Below, piece after piece: positions 24,724-35,188 of a DNA stretch of 64,000 nucleotides (position 1 is the first letter of the stretch; every line of letters begins with the position of its first letter). The DNA comes from Zoroaster sp. YZ-2022 (Eukaryota; Echinodermata; Asteroidea; Forcipulatida; Zoroasteridae): the NCBI GenBank assembly GCA_029582265.1, contig CM055828.1, forward strand, positions 30,314,459 to 30,378,458, read 5' to 3'. The notes beneath the pieces are model-generated. The model was given only the letters and a program-made list of their open reading frames with translations, was not told where the DNA came from and ran no database searches. A program made the translations under genes and the position numbers.

Positions 24724-25054
24724 CTATTTAAATATATTTTGAAACGAGTCTCCCTCCGAAAGAAGCTTTTTATAGATCGAAAAAAGCTTGTACGTGATAA
24801 TGCCAACTCCAACGCCGTACAAGGCAGTACAGCCTATTTTCGCAATCGTTTCTACGGTGTTATAAGTTTCGATGATTTCATTTAATTTTTTATCTGTTTC
24901 CTCACGCTCGTTTCTCTCTTCTAACATTTTTTTTTTGAATGTCGTCGTCTTTTTGTAAACGAAACGCGTTTACGTTTAACTCTTGAAGATTGTCGGAAGT
25001 ATTCATAGACGGTGAGGTTTGATAAATTCTCGTTGTTTCTGTAGGGATGTTCAT
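24724..25054 (-). pseudogene. Partial paralogue of the neighbouring membrane protein
   Basis: The N-terminal half repeats the 24058-24672 gene: PTETTRIYQTSPSM, then LQELNVNAFRLQK. A frame break at an A8 run (about 24.93 kb) follows, then an open stretch with ERNEREETDKKL and one membrane span (TALYGVGVGIITYKLF). The C-terminal half differs from the neighbour. Both copies share the upstream TTATTCTATT..AATAATAAAAGAT leader. A tandem gene duplication with decay is the simplest reading. Confidence 0.6.
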
Positions 25055-25096
25055 TATTCTATTATTAATAAAAGATTTAAAAAAAGATTATAATTT

Positions 25097-25603
25097 TTAA
25101 ACTAACGGAAAACTATTAATTTTTATATCGTAACAGATTCCAGTTTCTTGACACCCAAAAAAGGTCGCTTGTACAAATATTTTTCTGTTGTTGTCGCTGT
25201 TTTCTATTTTGAAGCAAATTCCACATTCTAAAAGCTTTGGTTGATTATCATTTTAAAAAAAGTTTCTATCATTATCATATACGTCATACGCAAAAAACGT
25301 GATGTTTTCACGCGGATCAATTTCACGTTTTAAAACTTTTGAATAATAATTTTCACCATTACTTATTTTAGCATAGGCCTAAGTCGAACAGTTTGTTATT
25401 GGCACATGGACATTAAACCCCGGTAGACGCCGGCTATGCCATGTGATGTAAAATATATCTTCTAATGTATACAATATTACCGTTTGTTGAATTTCATCTC
25501 CATCAATATAGCCAGTTTTTTCAAAGATGTGTGGATTGTTAGAGGCACTATCACTAGACGAAATTTGCTTGCTCATACGACTAGGACCGTAAATACTTTC
25601 CAT
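25097..25603 (-). pseudogene. Decayed paralogue of the 25626-26120 gene
   Basis: Starts MESIYGPSRMSKQ, with EIQQTVILYTLEDIF and ITWHS blocks aligning with the upstream copy. After breaks near 25.38 kb and 25.25 kb the last part reads IFVQATFFGCQETGICYDIKI, matching the upstream C terminus (VFVRASFFGAVNTEICFDIKI), before a TAA. Function unknown. Confidence 0.6.
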
Positions 25604-25625
25604 ATTTATATATAATATTTTTAAA

Positions 25626-26120
25626 TTAAATTTCGAGATTACTACTTTTTATTTTTATATCGAAACAGATTTCCGTGTTTACAGCACCAAAAAAGCTCGC
25701 TCGTACAAAGACTTTTTTATATTGGGTTTTATAACAAATTTCGTATTCTACATGCTGCGATTCGTCGTCGAAAGAAAATTTATTATTACGAGCGGGAGAA
25801 GGAATAAGTTTTATATGGGGTTCAAAATTATCCGTTACCAAATGCGAATGAAGACTTTCGCCTTTTATAAATTTGAGAAAAATTGAACAGTACGTCGGTG
25901 ATTTATCGAATGTAAAAAAGGGTAGTTTAAACGCGCTGTGCCATCCGAGTTTAATGTCAAGTTCTTCAAATAAATTTATTAAAGTTATCGTTTGTTGAAT
26001 TTCATTCGACTCTAAAAATCCATGACGTTGATAAATAACCGGACCGTAATTGTTCGATGTATCATTAGCAACGATGTTAATGATACCGCTTCTTCGACTA
26101 GGTCCGTAAATACTCGCCAT
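25626..26120 (-). CDS. Unrecognised Polinton protein, 164 aa, open
   Basis: Open from MASIYGPSRRSG to the stop, with no breaks. It is predicted to be beta-strand-rich (alternating hydrophobic residues in EIQQTITLINLFEELDIKLGWHS and VEYEICYK), without signal peptide or membrane segment. The tandem copy downstream is degraded. Position among structural genes suggests a virion component; I know no specific function. Confidence 0.6.
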   Translation of the reverse strand: MASIYGPSRRSGIINIVANDTSNNYGPVIYQRHGFLESNEIQQTITLINLFEELDIKLGWHSAFKLPFFTFDKSPTYCSIFLKFIKGESLHSHLVTDNFEPHIKLIPSPARNNKFSFDDESQHVEYEICYKTQYKKVFVRASFFGAVNTEICFDIKIKSSNLEI

Positions 26121-26133
26121 TTATATATAATAA

Positions 26134-26801
26134 TCATTTAATTTGAAAGGTTAAAATAATCGGCATACCGTGATTATTTATGTCTCTACCTACAGAATCT
26201 TTAATTTGAAAACTCAATTCGTTAAACGTATCGGTCTTTAGATTTTTTCACAACGGATTAGAATATTCTATGAAGGCGCTTTCCTCCAACGATGTATCTT
26301 GTAAGGGAAAACGTTTAAAATAGTACAAGGGTTACCGTTGAACAAATTTTCGCTCGTAGAAATTTGATTGCAATGAATGTACATTATTTTAAAAGGTTGC
26401 AAATCAATTTTTCCGCGATAATCTCCCATAGCTAAAAATTCACTTTCAAAGCCGAGAAAATTAGCTAATCCCGGTGAAAATCTGATACTTTTGTTTCGCT
26501 CGATAATATTTAGCGAGGATTCTCCAGATTTTTCATCGATGGTGAACGTAAGCCAAAGTGTGTTCTTTAAGACAATGTCGATAATTTCTTTTATATTATA
26601 AAGTCCGGGTTCGACAAACTCGATTTCTGAATCTTCTGCGTCAGTGCGACGAAATATCTTTTCTTTTTTACGCACGTTATAGTAACCGACCCAAAGGTTG
26701 ACGCTCTTTAACGAAATAGTGAGTTTATTGGTGCGATTATTGATCGTATTATTTAATTTAATCGATTTGCTAAAATTTCTAATTTCGATCGTGTGATACA
26801 T
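26134..26801 (-). pseudogene. Putative minor-capsid-like protein, C terminus broken
   Basis: The first 177 codons are open. Sequence blocks VEPGLYNIKEIIDIVL, SIRFSPGLANFLGFES, FKIMYIHCNQIS and NPCTILNVFPYK follow the order I recall from a conserved Polinton beta-rich protein sometimes assigned as penton/minor capsid. A frame change near 26.3 kb opens the expected C-terminal block (LKTDTFNELSFQIKDSVGRD). That block contains one in-frame TGA at 26248-26250 and ends at 26134. It would form fivefold capsid vertices if the assignment holds. The ATG is only 44 bases from the oppositely directed gene at 26846, so they share a promoter region. Confidence 0.55.
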
Positions 26802-26845
26802 TTTATATTTAAAAATTATAATTTATATTTATCTTATAATAATAA

Positions 26846-28328
26846 AATGCCGATTCCGCAAGCATTTCAGAGTAATTTATCGAAACGGTATCCACAACGT
26901 GGGAATTTTACTCACGTTGAAATTTTTAATGCGAGAGATTTGACGAATATGAATATTTACGTCAATGAAAATGAGTTTTTTAACGTAGAACTCTATAATC
27001 CATTTGAAAAATACAAGTTACCTCACGTCGATAGCGACATGATTGTAAATCAATGGAAATACGATCCTATAAAGTTTTATCAAAATCAAATAAATTTTGC
27101 AACGTGGTGCAGCACGACGGGTTGCGGCGTGAGTTATAAACATTTATTTCATTTGAATATGATGATTCGTAGTTTTTTTCTTCAAATTTCACGTTTATTA
27201 TCAAATTAGACGAATACTCAAAGAAATGAGTCGTCCCGAACCCTCAAATGCAATTTGGAACGCGTTTGAAAATAATATAGACATTGCCGCGTATAATGAA
27301 ATATGTAGAGAATTTCACGCATCGTCAGTTTCAAATTGGAGACAACGAGCAGATTTAAACTCGGGAGGTTTAGGTACAGCTTATGGTTGGAAAAATAGTG
27401 CGTGGACCGCAGTACCGGGTAAAAACTATATTAATACGCGTTTCTTTAACGGCGAGTATCACAAAAATGTGAATATTATGAAATTTAACAGAGACGACGA
27501 ATATCAGAATCACGAAGATTTCTCTAATTTTACAAGAGATCCTACGGTTCACTTGGGTTATAAGGATCATATAGATTATATGAATATCGGTTATATCGAG
27601 CAATCTCCTCAAACCGAACGAGGTTGGGTTAAATTTATACTCGAGTCTAAATTAGCTCAAGGCTTTACGGATTTCGGTACAGAACGAATCAACGATTCTA
27701 TAAGAACGTACGTTTGGGCGATATTGGGTGCTCAAGCTCAAGCGAGAAGTGGAATTCTTACACCGGGTACCGGTTTAGACGCAAAAAGAGAAGTTGTAAA
27801 TAATATCGATGCTTCGATCGAATCTGAAGTAGATTTACAACATTCTATCGATAGGTATAATAAATCTCTCGATGATACCAATTCGCAATTAAACTTTATG
27901 CTCGGAGATTTATTATACTTTATACCATCCGACATGAATTATCAAATAGCTTCAATAGAGGGATACAATAACTATCTTAAAATCGCAAAGTCTGATTTAT
28001 CGCTCGGTTCGAATTTAGACACGAATTTAACACTTTCTCCACCGTTATCCGATACATCATCATCACCACCATCTAAAGATACTCAACAACCAGTGAGCAA
28101 CGATGATGATGATATAGATCAAAGCGATAAATTTACTAAAGTCCACTCGTTGTTAATCAATCATCTTTAACCACGATAGCGACTACATCAAACGCGCCTA
28201 CAGCATCATTATCATCATCTTTTGTGACTCAAGACGCTACTCATCAAGAAGAAAAAAAGCATTAATTTTTGGTTTCGCGATTATTACTGGATTAGGCATT
28301 ATGATTTACGAGTTGATAATGTCATGCT
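26846..28328 (+). pseudogene. Conserved Polinton protein of the IRTYVWAILGAQAQ family, frameshifted
   Basis: From MPIPQAFQSNLSKRYP the frame runs to about 27.15 kb, changes, then stays open from 27226 to 28170. The central block ERINDSIRTYVWAILGAQAQ is the hallmark I recall from Polinton/Maverick proteins. A Ser/Pro/Asp-rich linker follows. After further frame changes near 28.15 kb and at an A7 run at 28.26 kb comes one C-terminal membrane span (ALIFGFAIITGLGIMIY) with a TAG stop. Likely a structural or membrane-anchored virion protein. It is divergent with the minus-strand gene to its left. Exact role unknown. Confidence 0.65.
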
Positions 28329-28352
28329 AGCGATGAGTTTGTATATATTATG

Positions 28353-30208
28353 TTAAAATTAAAACTCCAGCCCCGGTTAAAAACATCCACACGTGTTCCG
28401 CCGCCCAACCGACCACCGTTGAAATTGTAGTAAATAACCATTTTAATATTGATCCGAGGATATTGGGTAGAGAAGCCGCGATTGATAATCCGATTCGCTA
28501 GATTTTTAAAAGTTTTTTGTACCGTCTTTTACACCTCCATCGCTTGGTTCCGGAGTTGGTTCTGGTGGTGCAGGCTCGGGTGTTGGTACAACCGATTTTA
28601 CAGCATTTCCAATTTTTTCGACGATGAAAGCGATAGTCATACTAACGGCCGTTAATACACTGAATACCGTTAAGCCATATCTTCTAAATATAGTTTTAAT
28701 TCTTTCCCCCAACGTTTTATCTCTTTCCCCCCTTATTTCTTCAGTTATTTCCTCCGTTATTTCAACCAACATTTCTTTATTTTTGTTTAATATATCATTA
28801 ACCTTGTCATCCATGATATTATAAGCCTCTATAGCCTGTGGTATTTCTCCTACTATTTTTGCTCTCGTTGTCGAAGTACTTCGAGCGCTTCTTCATCTCC
28901 TACATCATTGTCAGCGATTCTCTCTCTAACCTCAGTTAATTCTTCGTCTAGTGCTAATAATTCACTTTTTAAACGAACCATTTCGCCTTTTCTCGTTACT
29001 AAAAGTTTAACGGTAGTTACAAATTCTCTCAATAGTAACTCAAGTGGTATAGTTCCATCTTCTGAAATAACTCTAATTAGTTCTTTATCATAATGTATTA
29101 CTTGGTCTATTTTTCGGCTACGTTCATCTGGTCTAGATGGTAACCTTCGAGGTGTTTCATTACGAAGAGGTGTTTTATCGATAATAACATTTGGTGTTAA
29201 TGGTCTTTCTGTCGCCTCTATAGCATCGTTTGCCGCTTCTGTAGCCGCGTTTGCCGCTTCTGTAGCCGCGTTTAAAGCCTCTTCTGATAATTTTTTTATT
29301 TTATAGTTTTCTACACCCAACTGGTTTCTAATAAAATCAGTACCGCCATGTCCGGCTTTATTAGCTTTATTTTCTATTGTACCTAGTTTAGCAAAATCAT
29401 TTGGTTTATTTTTAATCGTTAACTTTACATCATCGAAATAAAAACCATTTTTAAGACGATGAAAACGTTCGTATTCAGGTAATTCTTTTAAGTCATAGCC
29501 CTCTTTTTTTATACTCGCTCTTAATTTTTCAACCATTATATCCGTTATTTGCCCTTCTATATCTATTTCCGAGGTGGGTTCATCTCTATCTCTTTCTAGT
29601 AATCTATTTAATCTTTGCTGTAATTCTTCTCTCTCTGTTTCTGTGTATTCATCTTGTTGAGGAGAGGTCTCATAATCTTCTTCATCTTCTTCTTCTTCTA
29701 TCGCTGGATTAAAATCATCCAGCGGGATTTCTTCTTCCATTTTTACAATTACTTTTAATTTTTTATCTCGCTTCAATAATTTAAAAGTCGCGTAGCCCGC
29801 TATCGTCATGCCTAAAACGATAATTAAAATTTCTCTCATTTTTTGATCTTCGCTAGGAACGTAATAATCTTCTAGTTTAGGTTCCTCATCGTAAAAATCT
29901 TCCGGTAAATTGATTTGATATTTAATAACGGTAGACAATTCGTTAAGCGCTTCGTCTACGTTGTTAAAAGTCTTTTCAGCATTCGTTTCTTTTGCGAGTC
30001 GTTCGTTTAAATAATTTAGATATTTTGTACGCTTTCTCGACCATTCGTCTCTATCTCTAGTATATTGTTCCATTGCTAAATTGTGCCTCTCTTGTTCTTT
30101 TTCTGGGTCTTTTTCACCCGAACCTATCATCCAATCGAATAATTTATTTCCTCCACTAAAAGCCACCGAGTTTAATACCGCACCTCCTATCATCATTCCT
30201 AACGACAC
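28353..30208 (-). pseudogene. Large coiled-coil Polinton protein with C-terminal membrane domain
   Basis: The first 451 codons (28853-30208) are open. They contain an N-terminal hydrophobic patch (MSLGMMIGGAVLNSVAFSGG), long charged helices, one membrane span (ILIIVLGMTIAGYATFKLL), an acidic stretch and an Ala/Glu coiled coil. A frame change at an A5 run at about 28.86 kb leads to MDDKVNDILNKNKEML, IKTIFRRYGLTVFSVLTAV and a Pro-rich linker. A second change near 28.5 kb leads to hydrophobic segments ASLPNILGSILKWLFTTIST and VWMFLTGAGVLILT. I recall this C-terminal arrangement from other Polinton proteins. Function unknown, probably virion or membrane. Confidence 0.6.
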
Positions 30209-30273
30209 TATTTTTATAATTTATAATTTATTTTTTAAAAATTTAAAAAATAAAATAATGTTACGTAGTAAAT

Positions 30274-31549
30274 ATGAGTAAAGCGCACGGAGACAAGCTA
30301 AATCCATACAGAAAATTAAGAGAACCTTTTGGTTTAAAAGGATTGCGTCAAAAAGTCGTCATTACAAACAATCCGAGCACAATCACCGAAAATCAACTGC
30401 TAACGGTTCGTTTTCCAAATTTAGGAAAAAACGACGTTATTGTTCCGGATACGGTTAGATTAGCTTTTAATATCGATCTCGAATCTGCGAGCGACGATAC
30501 AAGAACGATCGTACATAATATAGGCAGAGCCATCGTAAAAAATATAACCATTAAAATGGAGGGAAATGAAGTGTTTTCTTTAGACGATGCGGACGTGTTC
30601 AATTGTTTAAAAGACGAGTGGTTGACGAAAGAGCAACGAGATAATCTAGCGTATCAAGGAATCGAATCTACTAACGTGAGTAAATTAAGAGTAAATGCCA
30701 GCGACGGCGATGTAACAAACAATGGAGGAAAAGACAAAGCTGTAGCTGATTCTTTAAAAAATAGATATCATTATTCCGCTCGATTTTGAATTATTAACAG
30801 ATCATCAACCGTTTTTTCAATCCGGGATCGGGGATCGGCTGACCTACGAACTCGAGTTTAATAAATTTTCTAAAGTTATCAAAAGCTCTGACGATAATGC
30901 TAAATACGTCATAAGCGGAATTTCTTTAGAATACGAAGTCGTTAATATGCCGCATCTCGCGCAAACGATTAAAAATCAATATAGCAACAAGTTACCGATA
31001 TTGTACGATAGAGTCTTGAGACAGAACGTGACACCGTTAAATAAACGCGATACAACGTGGAATATAAATCTAAATACACCGGCAAAAAGCATGAAAGGAA
31101 TATTGGTTTTATTCAAAGAGCCCGACGTAAAAGAAACGTGGAAATTTTATAATCCAAAAATCAATAAAGTTTCGATTACTATCGAAGGAGTTCCCAATCA
31201 ACTATACGCGCAGGGGATGCGCAGGTATCAACACTGGGAAGAAATTCAAAAATATTTCGGAAATTCAAAAAAAGAACACGCCATGGGAGTAACTAAAGCT
31301 TTAAATTTATCGTACGTCAAACAAGCCGATTATTTACTAGATAGATACGGTTTGTTTTTGGATATGAGAAGCAGCGACGACAACAAAATTCACGGAAGCG
31401 GAAGGCGAGTAGAAAACTTATCCGAAGGAATTACCCTTCAAATGGATAAAGAAGCGGAAACCGCGGGTGAATTATACTGCTACACTTTTATCATCATGGA
31501 TGCGCAACTCAATATCGAAAACGGACGATTTCATTCTGTGGAATATTAA
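30274..31549 (+). pseudogene. Major capsid protein (Polinton double jelly-roll type), one frameshift
   Basis: Builds the icosahedral shell in Polinton virions (family knowledge; virions are predicted for most Polintons). It begins MSKAHGDKLNPYRKLREPFG. N-terminal beta-rich segments follow (NENQLLTVRFPNLGKNDVIV-type, IVKNITIKMEGNEVF). After a one-base frame change at about 30.77 kb come PLDFELLTDHQPFF, GISLEYEVV, PAKSMKGILVLF, INKVSITIEGVPNQLYAQG and a C-terminal LDMRSSDD... block. About 425 codons in all. It lies directly before the ATPase, 23 bp apart, as expected for morphogenesis genes. The break is a single-base change, so the element may have been functional recently, or the base is a consensus error. 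Confidence 0.75.
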
Positions 31550-31572
31550 CATGTTGACTATTATTAAAAACT

Positions 31573-32193
31573 ATGTTACCGAAATATCCAAACGCCGCGT
31601 TAATTTGCGGACAGACCGGATGTGGAAAAACAGAATTTGTTTTAAATCTATTACAAAAAGAATATCGAAAATATTTTGAATATATCATCATATTATGTCC
31701 GACCGTCGCGGAAAATCTCACTTATCAAAATAGGAAATGTATTTGGAACGACGAGCGAGTGCACGTCAATGATCTTAGCAATTTATCGTTAAACAAAGCG
31801 ATATAAATTTTCCACAATGTCTTCAAAGGAGATGAGACGTTATTTATCATCGACGACTGCTCCGCGACTAAAGGATTAAAGTACGGTAAATACGACGAAA
31901 ATAATAAATGTATGATCAGTTAGTTGGCTTTTAGCGGCAGACACGCCAAACACAGCTGTTGGATTCTTTCTCAAAAATATAATGGCGTGTTGAAAGGTTT
32001 TAGAGAGCAACTAAAGTGGGTGTGTATATTTTATTGTAAAGATAGAGACTCGTTCGAAAATTGTCTTCGAGAAAATGACGTCATATCGACAAAAGAGTTG
32101 AGAACACAAATGCACGAAAAATTAAAACGAGTCAAACATAGCAAGTTAATTTTAATAACGGATCAACCGACCGATTACGCGAAACTTGACTAG
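31573..32193 (+). pseudogene. FtsK/HerA-type genome-packaging ATPase with two in-frame stops
   Basis: Pumps DNA into capsids in related viruses. One uninterrupted frame of 207 codons in length carries Walker A GQTGCGKT (residues 13-20), Walker B TLFIIDDCSA and the conserved AFSGRHAKHSCWILSQKYN segment followed by FREQLKWVCIFYCKDRDSFE. TAA at 31804-31806 separates Walker A from Walker B, and TAG at 31921-31923 lies just before AFSGRH. Both are single-base changes from likely sense codons and do not shift frame, so they are true nonsense or miscalls rather than indels. The ATPase is inactive as written. Confidence 0.8.
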
Positions 32194-32388
32194 GTCGTAC
32201 TAGGTTACTTGACTAGGTCGTACTAGGTTACTTGATTAGGTCGTACTAGGTTACTTGACTAGGTCGTACTAGGTTACTTGACTAGGTCGTACTAGGTGAC
32301 TTGATTCGGTCGTACTAGGTGACTTGACCAGGTCGTACTAGGTAACTTGATTAGGTCGTACTAGGTGACTTGACTAGGTTACTCGTTA
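32185..32388 (+). repeat. 23-bp minisatellite inside the Polinton
   Basis: About nine copies of CTTGACTAGGTCGTACTAGGTTA with small variations, starting inside the last codons of the ATPase. A shorter decayed set occurs at 32700-32790. Confidence 0.85.
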
Positions 32389-32454
32389 AAATTATATAGA
32401 TAAATATAATAATTTAAAAATATATATATATATATAATACTTGTTTAAATAATA

Positions 32455-32760
32455 ATGGAACGAGTCGCTAAAAATTTAAATAACTTTTTAACAAGTTCAG
32501 CGAGTCTTGCTCCTCACGATTGTTTGTTAGTCGTCGTAGCTGGAGGAAACTCGAAGAAATATTTCGGAAAAGACTATATTATTAGCGAAATTGAAGGTTT
32601 AAATTTAGTAGATCGAGATAAATTATACGCGCGAGTGAAAAATATAGTATGTTGTGAAATAATATCTGACCTATGCGAGTTGGTAAGTTGTAGTAACTTA
32701 ACGCTAGATGAGTTGGCAAGTTGTAGTAAGTTAATGCTAGATAACTTGACTAAGTCGTAG
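32455..32760 (+). CDS. Truncated paralogue of the next gene
   Basis: 101 codons. Residues 26-60 (LLVVVAGGNSKKYFGKDYII, then SEIEGLNLVDRDKLYAR) match residues 80-115 of the protein at 32814-33533. The rest diverges into Leu/Ser-rich sequence that overlaps a degenerate minisatellite. It is probably a non-functional duplicate, although the frame is open. Confidence 0.5.
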   Translation: MERVAKNLNNFLTSSASLAPHDCLLVVVAGGNSKKYFGKDYIISEIEGLNLVDRDKLYARVKNIVCCEIISDLCELVSCSNLTLDELASCSKLMLDNLTKS

Positions 32761-32813
32761 TAAGTTACTTATTAGGTTACTTGTAAAATTATAATAAAAT
32801 AATATAGATAAAT

Positions 32814-33533
32814 ATGCTCGTCGAATGTTTAGTTGGATTTTGTGTATTTACAAACTGTTTGATTCTCGGTGGAGTTGTATTTTTGGTTCATAAATATTCA
32901 CACGTTGAAAAAGAAATTATAAAACCATTAACAACAACGAAACAAATGTTAAATAAAATAATGGAAGAAGTTGAGAAAATTTTTAACGAAGAGTCAGCAA
33001 CTCCTGTTGAAAATATCGTTTCACCGTCTAGTCAACGCATTGATCGTTTGTTAGCTGTCGTAGCTGGAGGAAACTCGAAGAAATATTTCGGTAAAGAGTA
33101 TAGTATTAGCGAAATTGAAGGTTTAAATTTAGTAGATCAAGATAAATTATACGTACGATATGAAGCGAGATTAGGTCACGAGATGATATCTTCGTTAGGC
33201 TCGTCAATTATAATTCTTTACGCTAAAGCATTAGGGTCGGGTTTAAACTTTGTCGATGTGATGGGATACGAGTTTACGATCGACAACGAAAATGAATTAA
33301 TTACAGATTTAGAAAAAGACCCACTCATTTCTAGCGCTCTTTCTCACGGATTATGTGAAATATACTACAAGTACGGAATATTGTTAGCACCGATCGCAGC
33401 AACGCTAATTACGGCGAAACATTTAAAAAGAAAAAATTCTTGTGTAGATTATAAAGACGATGGAGCAGCACGAGATAAAGAAGCGAGCAGAGATAGAGAA
33501 GCAGACGTCGGTAGTAACGAAAACACCGACTAA
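32814..33533 (+). CDS. Conserved Polinton protein with N-terminal membrane span, 239 aa
   Basis: N-terminal hydrophobic segment (CLVGFCVFTNCLILGGVVFL), then the VAGGNSKKYFGKEYSISEIE block, then YEARLGHEMISSLGSSIIIL and LSHGLCEIYYKYGILLAPIA, and a charged tail. I have seen this organisation in other Polintons, where the protein has no assigned function. Its frame is fully open. It overlaps the next gene start by 74 bases in another frame. Confidence 0.7.
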   Translation: MLVECLVGFCVFTNCLILGGVVFLVHKYSHVEKEIIKPLTTTKQMLNKIMEEVEKIFNEESATPVENIVSPSSQRIDRLLAVVAGGNSKKYFGKEYSISEIEGLNLVDQDKLYVRYEARLGHEMISSLGSSIIILYAKALGSGLNFVDVMGYEFTIDNENELITDLEKDPLISSALSHGLCEIYYKYGILLAPIAATLITAKHLKRKNSCVDYKDDGAARDKEASRDREADVGSNENTD

Positions 33534-33864
33534 AATAAAAAATCCAAACAGAGTCGCAGCTGGTAAAAGACTCGCGGAACTTAATAAAAAGAAAAAACAA
33601 AATTTAAAAAAGAAAGCGGTTGTTGAAGCAAATGTTACTAGCGTAACTGACGTAAAAAATGAATCTGCAGACAATGAAACAAACACGCTGTACATCGGAG
33701 TAGGAGTAATAGTTTTAGTAGGTTTTGTATATTATATTTACTCCAATTTACCATCACCACCACCTACAGAAACTTTTGAGCAACCACTACCCATAAAAAC
33801 ACCGTCACCACCGCCAAAAGTTGATGTAATCGAAAAAGAAGTTAATGTTTTTAAAATGGAATAA
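33460..33864 (+). CDS. Small basic membrane protein, 134 aa
   Basis: Lys/Arg-rich N terminus with NPNRVAAGKRLAELNKKKKQ, one membrane span (LYIGVGVIVLVGFVYYIYS, about residues 77-95) and a Pro-rich tail. A RVAAGKxLAELN signature recurs in Polinton small proteins I know. Open throughout. Possibly DNA-binding and envelope- or membrane-associated. Confidence 0.65.
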   Translation: MEQHEIKKRAEIEKQTSVVTKTPTKIKNPNRVAAGKRLAELNKKKKQNLKKKAVVEANVTSVTDVKNESADNETNTLYIGVGVIVLVGFVYYIYSNLPSPPPTETFEQPLPIKTPSPPPKVDVIEKEVNVFKME

Positions 33865-33896
33865 AAATAAATAAAATATTGTCTATACTATAAAAT

Positions 33897-34171
33897 ATGT
33901 CTTCAACAACGATGATAGATACGAAAGGAATCGTCAATTCAGCTTATCACGGCGGTGTTATAGGAATTATAACTGTTATTTATGCCATGATCGCTAAAAA
34001 GTGTTAAAAATAAATCCACCCGATTTAGGAAAGCTAGATGTAAAAGACAGTCTAAAACTCTCCGCAACGGTTGGGTTGGCGCTAATGACGCAAACGTGGC
34101 TAGTTAAACAAGGATTACCAAACAGTATTATGCCTATGAATTCTTCCACTTCTTCCAATTATACCGATTGA
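33897..34171 (+). pseudogene. Small Polinton membrane protein, one frameshift
   Basis: Begins MSSTTMIDTKGIVNSAYHGG with a hydrophobic segment VIGIITVIYAMIA. It stops at AAAAAGTGTTAA in this frame, while the neighbouring frame continues with KLDVKDSLKLSATVGLALMT and QTWLVKQGLP to a TGA at 34171. About 91 codons if repaired. Similar short proteins next to the integrase occur in other Polintons. Confidence 0.55.
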
Positions 34172-34191
34172 TTATATTTATAAAATAATAA

Positions 34192-35187
34192 ATGGATAAA
34201 CACACGAAAACAAAATTCGAAAACGCTTATTATAGTCCGAAAGGATACTGGAAGGGTGTTGGAGCGATTGAAAAATTAGCTCAAGAAACTAAAGTTTCTA
34301 AAAGTATAACTCGACAGTGGATAAAAAAGCAAGCGCTGTGGCAAATTTATTTACCGTATCCTAAATACATTCCAAGACCGACCAGCTCAAACTCAATTCT
34401 AGAAAAACCAAACGAGGTTCATCAAGCGGATTTATTGTTTCTTCCTCACGATACAGTCAATAAAAAAGTTTACAAGTACGCGTTAACAATCAGCGACGAA
34501 GCGAGTAGGTACAAAGAAGCTGAACCGTTAATCGACAAAACTGCCGCGCAAGTCGGTAACGCCTTTGAAAAAATATATAAACGTTCTTTGCTAACTTGGC
34601 CGAAAATTTTAAAAGTCGATCCTGGTAAAGAATTTATGGCGAGCGTTAATGTTTTAATGAGTAAAAACAACGTCAAGATACAGAGAGGTGAAGCCGGGAA
34701 CCATAGAGCGCAAGGTATAGTAGAACGATTCAACAGAACTTTAGCCGAAAGATTGTTTTCTCATCAATACGCGCAAGAAATAGCGACGAATGCGAGAAAT
34801 AAAGAGTGGGTAAAAAGATTACCGCTGGTCGTAAAAGCTTTAAATAATGAAGAAACCAGACTCATAAAATTAAAACCAAAAGATGCTATAAAAATGAAAC
34901 TCGTCGAGCAAAATCCAGCCTCTCCAGCTCAAAAATCCAATGAAAAAAGAATCGCTTCAAACGCTCTAGTTAGATATTTATACGCCCCCGGAGAAGCTGA
35001 AAATGATACGAGACGACGCGAGACCGATCCGATTTGGTCTATTAAAATTTATAACATTAAATCCTCTATGAAAGCCCAAAATCAACCCATCTTGTATTAT
35101 TTAGAATCGGGTCCCGCTCGTAGTTTTGTTAGAGAAGAATTACAAATTGTTCTGCGAGATACCGAAAATCCACCTAAAAAATTATAA
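34192..35187 (+). CDS. Polinton rve integrase, 331 aa, intact
   Basis: Inserts the element into host DNA, making the short target duplication. RNase H-fold catalytic core: Asp80 (HQADLLF), Asp143 (KVDPGKEF) and Glu178 (GIVERFNRTL), a DD35E arrangement. An N-terminal helical region (residues 1-70) has a helix-turn-helix look (VSKSITRQWIKKQALW). The C-terminal part after residue 240 is basic and SH3-like in pattern, with ARSFVREELQIV near the end. No stop or frame break. It ends two bases from the end of the convergent polymerase gene. Of the hallmark genes this is the only clearly intact one. Confidence 0.9.
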   Translation: MDKHTKTKFENAYYSPKGYWKGVGAIEKLAQETKVSKSITRQWIKKQALWQIYLPYPKYIPRPTSSNSILEKPNEVHQADLLFLPHDTVNKKVYKYALTISDEASRYKEAEPLIDKTAAQVGNAFEKIYKRSLLTWPKILKVDPGKEFMASVNVLMSKNNVKIQRGEAGNHRAQGIVERFNRTLAERLFSHQYAQEIATNARNKEWVKRLPLVVKALNNEETRLIKLKPKDAIKMKLVEQNPASPAQKSNEKRIASNALVRYLYAPGEAENDTRRRETDPIWSIKIYNIKSSMKAQNQPILYYLESGPARSFVREELQIVLRDTENPPKKL

Positions 35188-35188
35188 G

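Noticed and set aside
24058..32193. Reassigned stop codons in the Polinton
   Set aside because: TAA, TAG and TGA also end open genes in the element (for example the integrase ends in TAA), and the internal stops are few and one substitution from sense codons.
32185..32388. CRISPR array
   Set aside because: There are no unique spacers; it is a contiguous 23-bp minisatellite in a eukaryotic element. The same applies to the 45053 and 61925 arrays.
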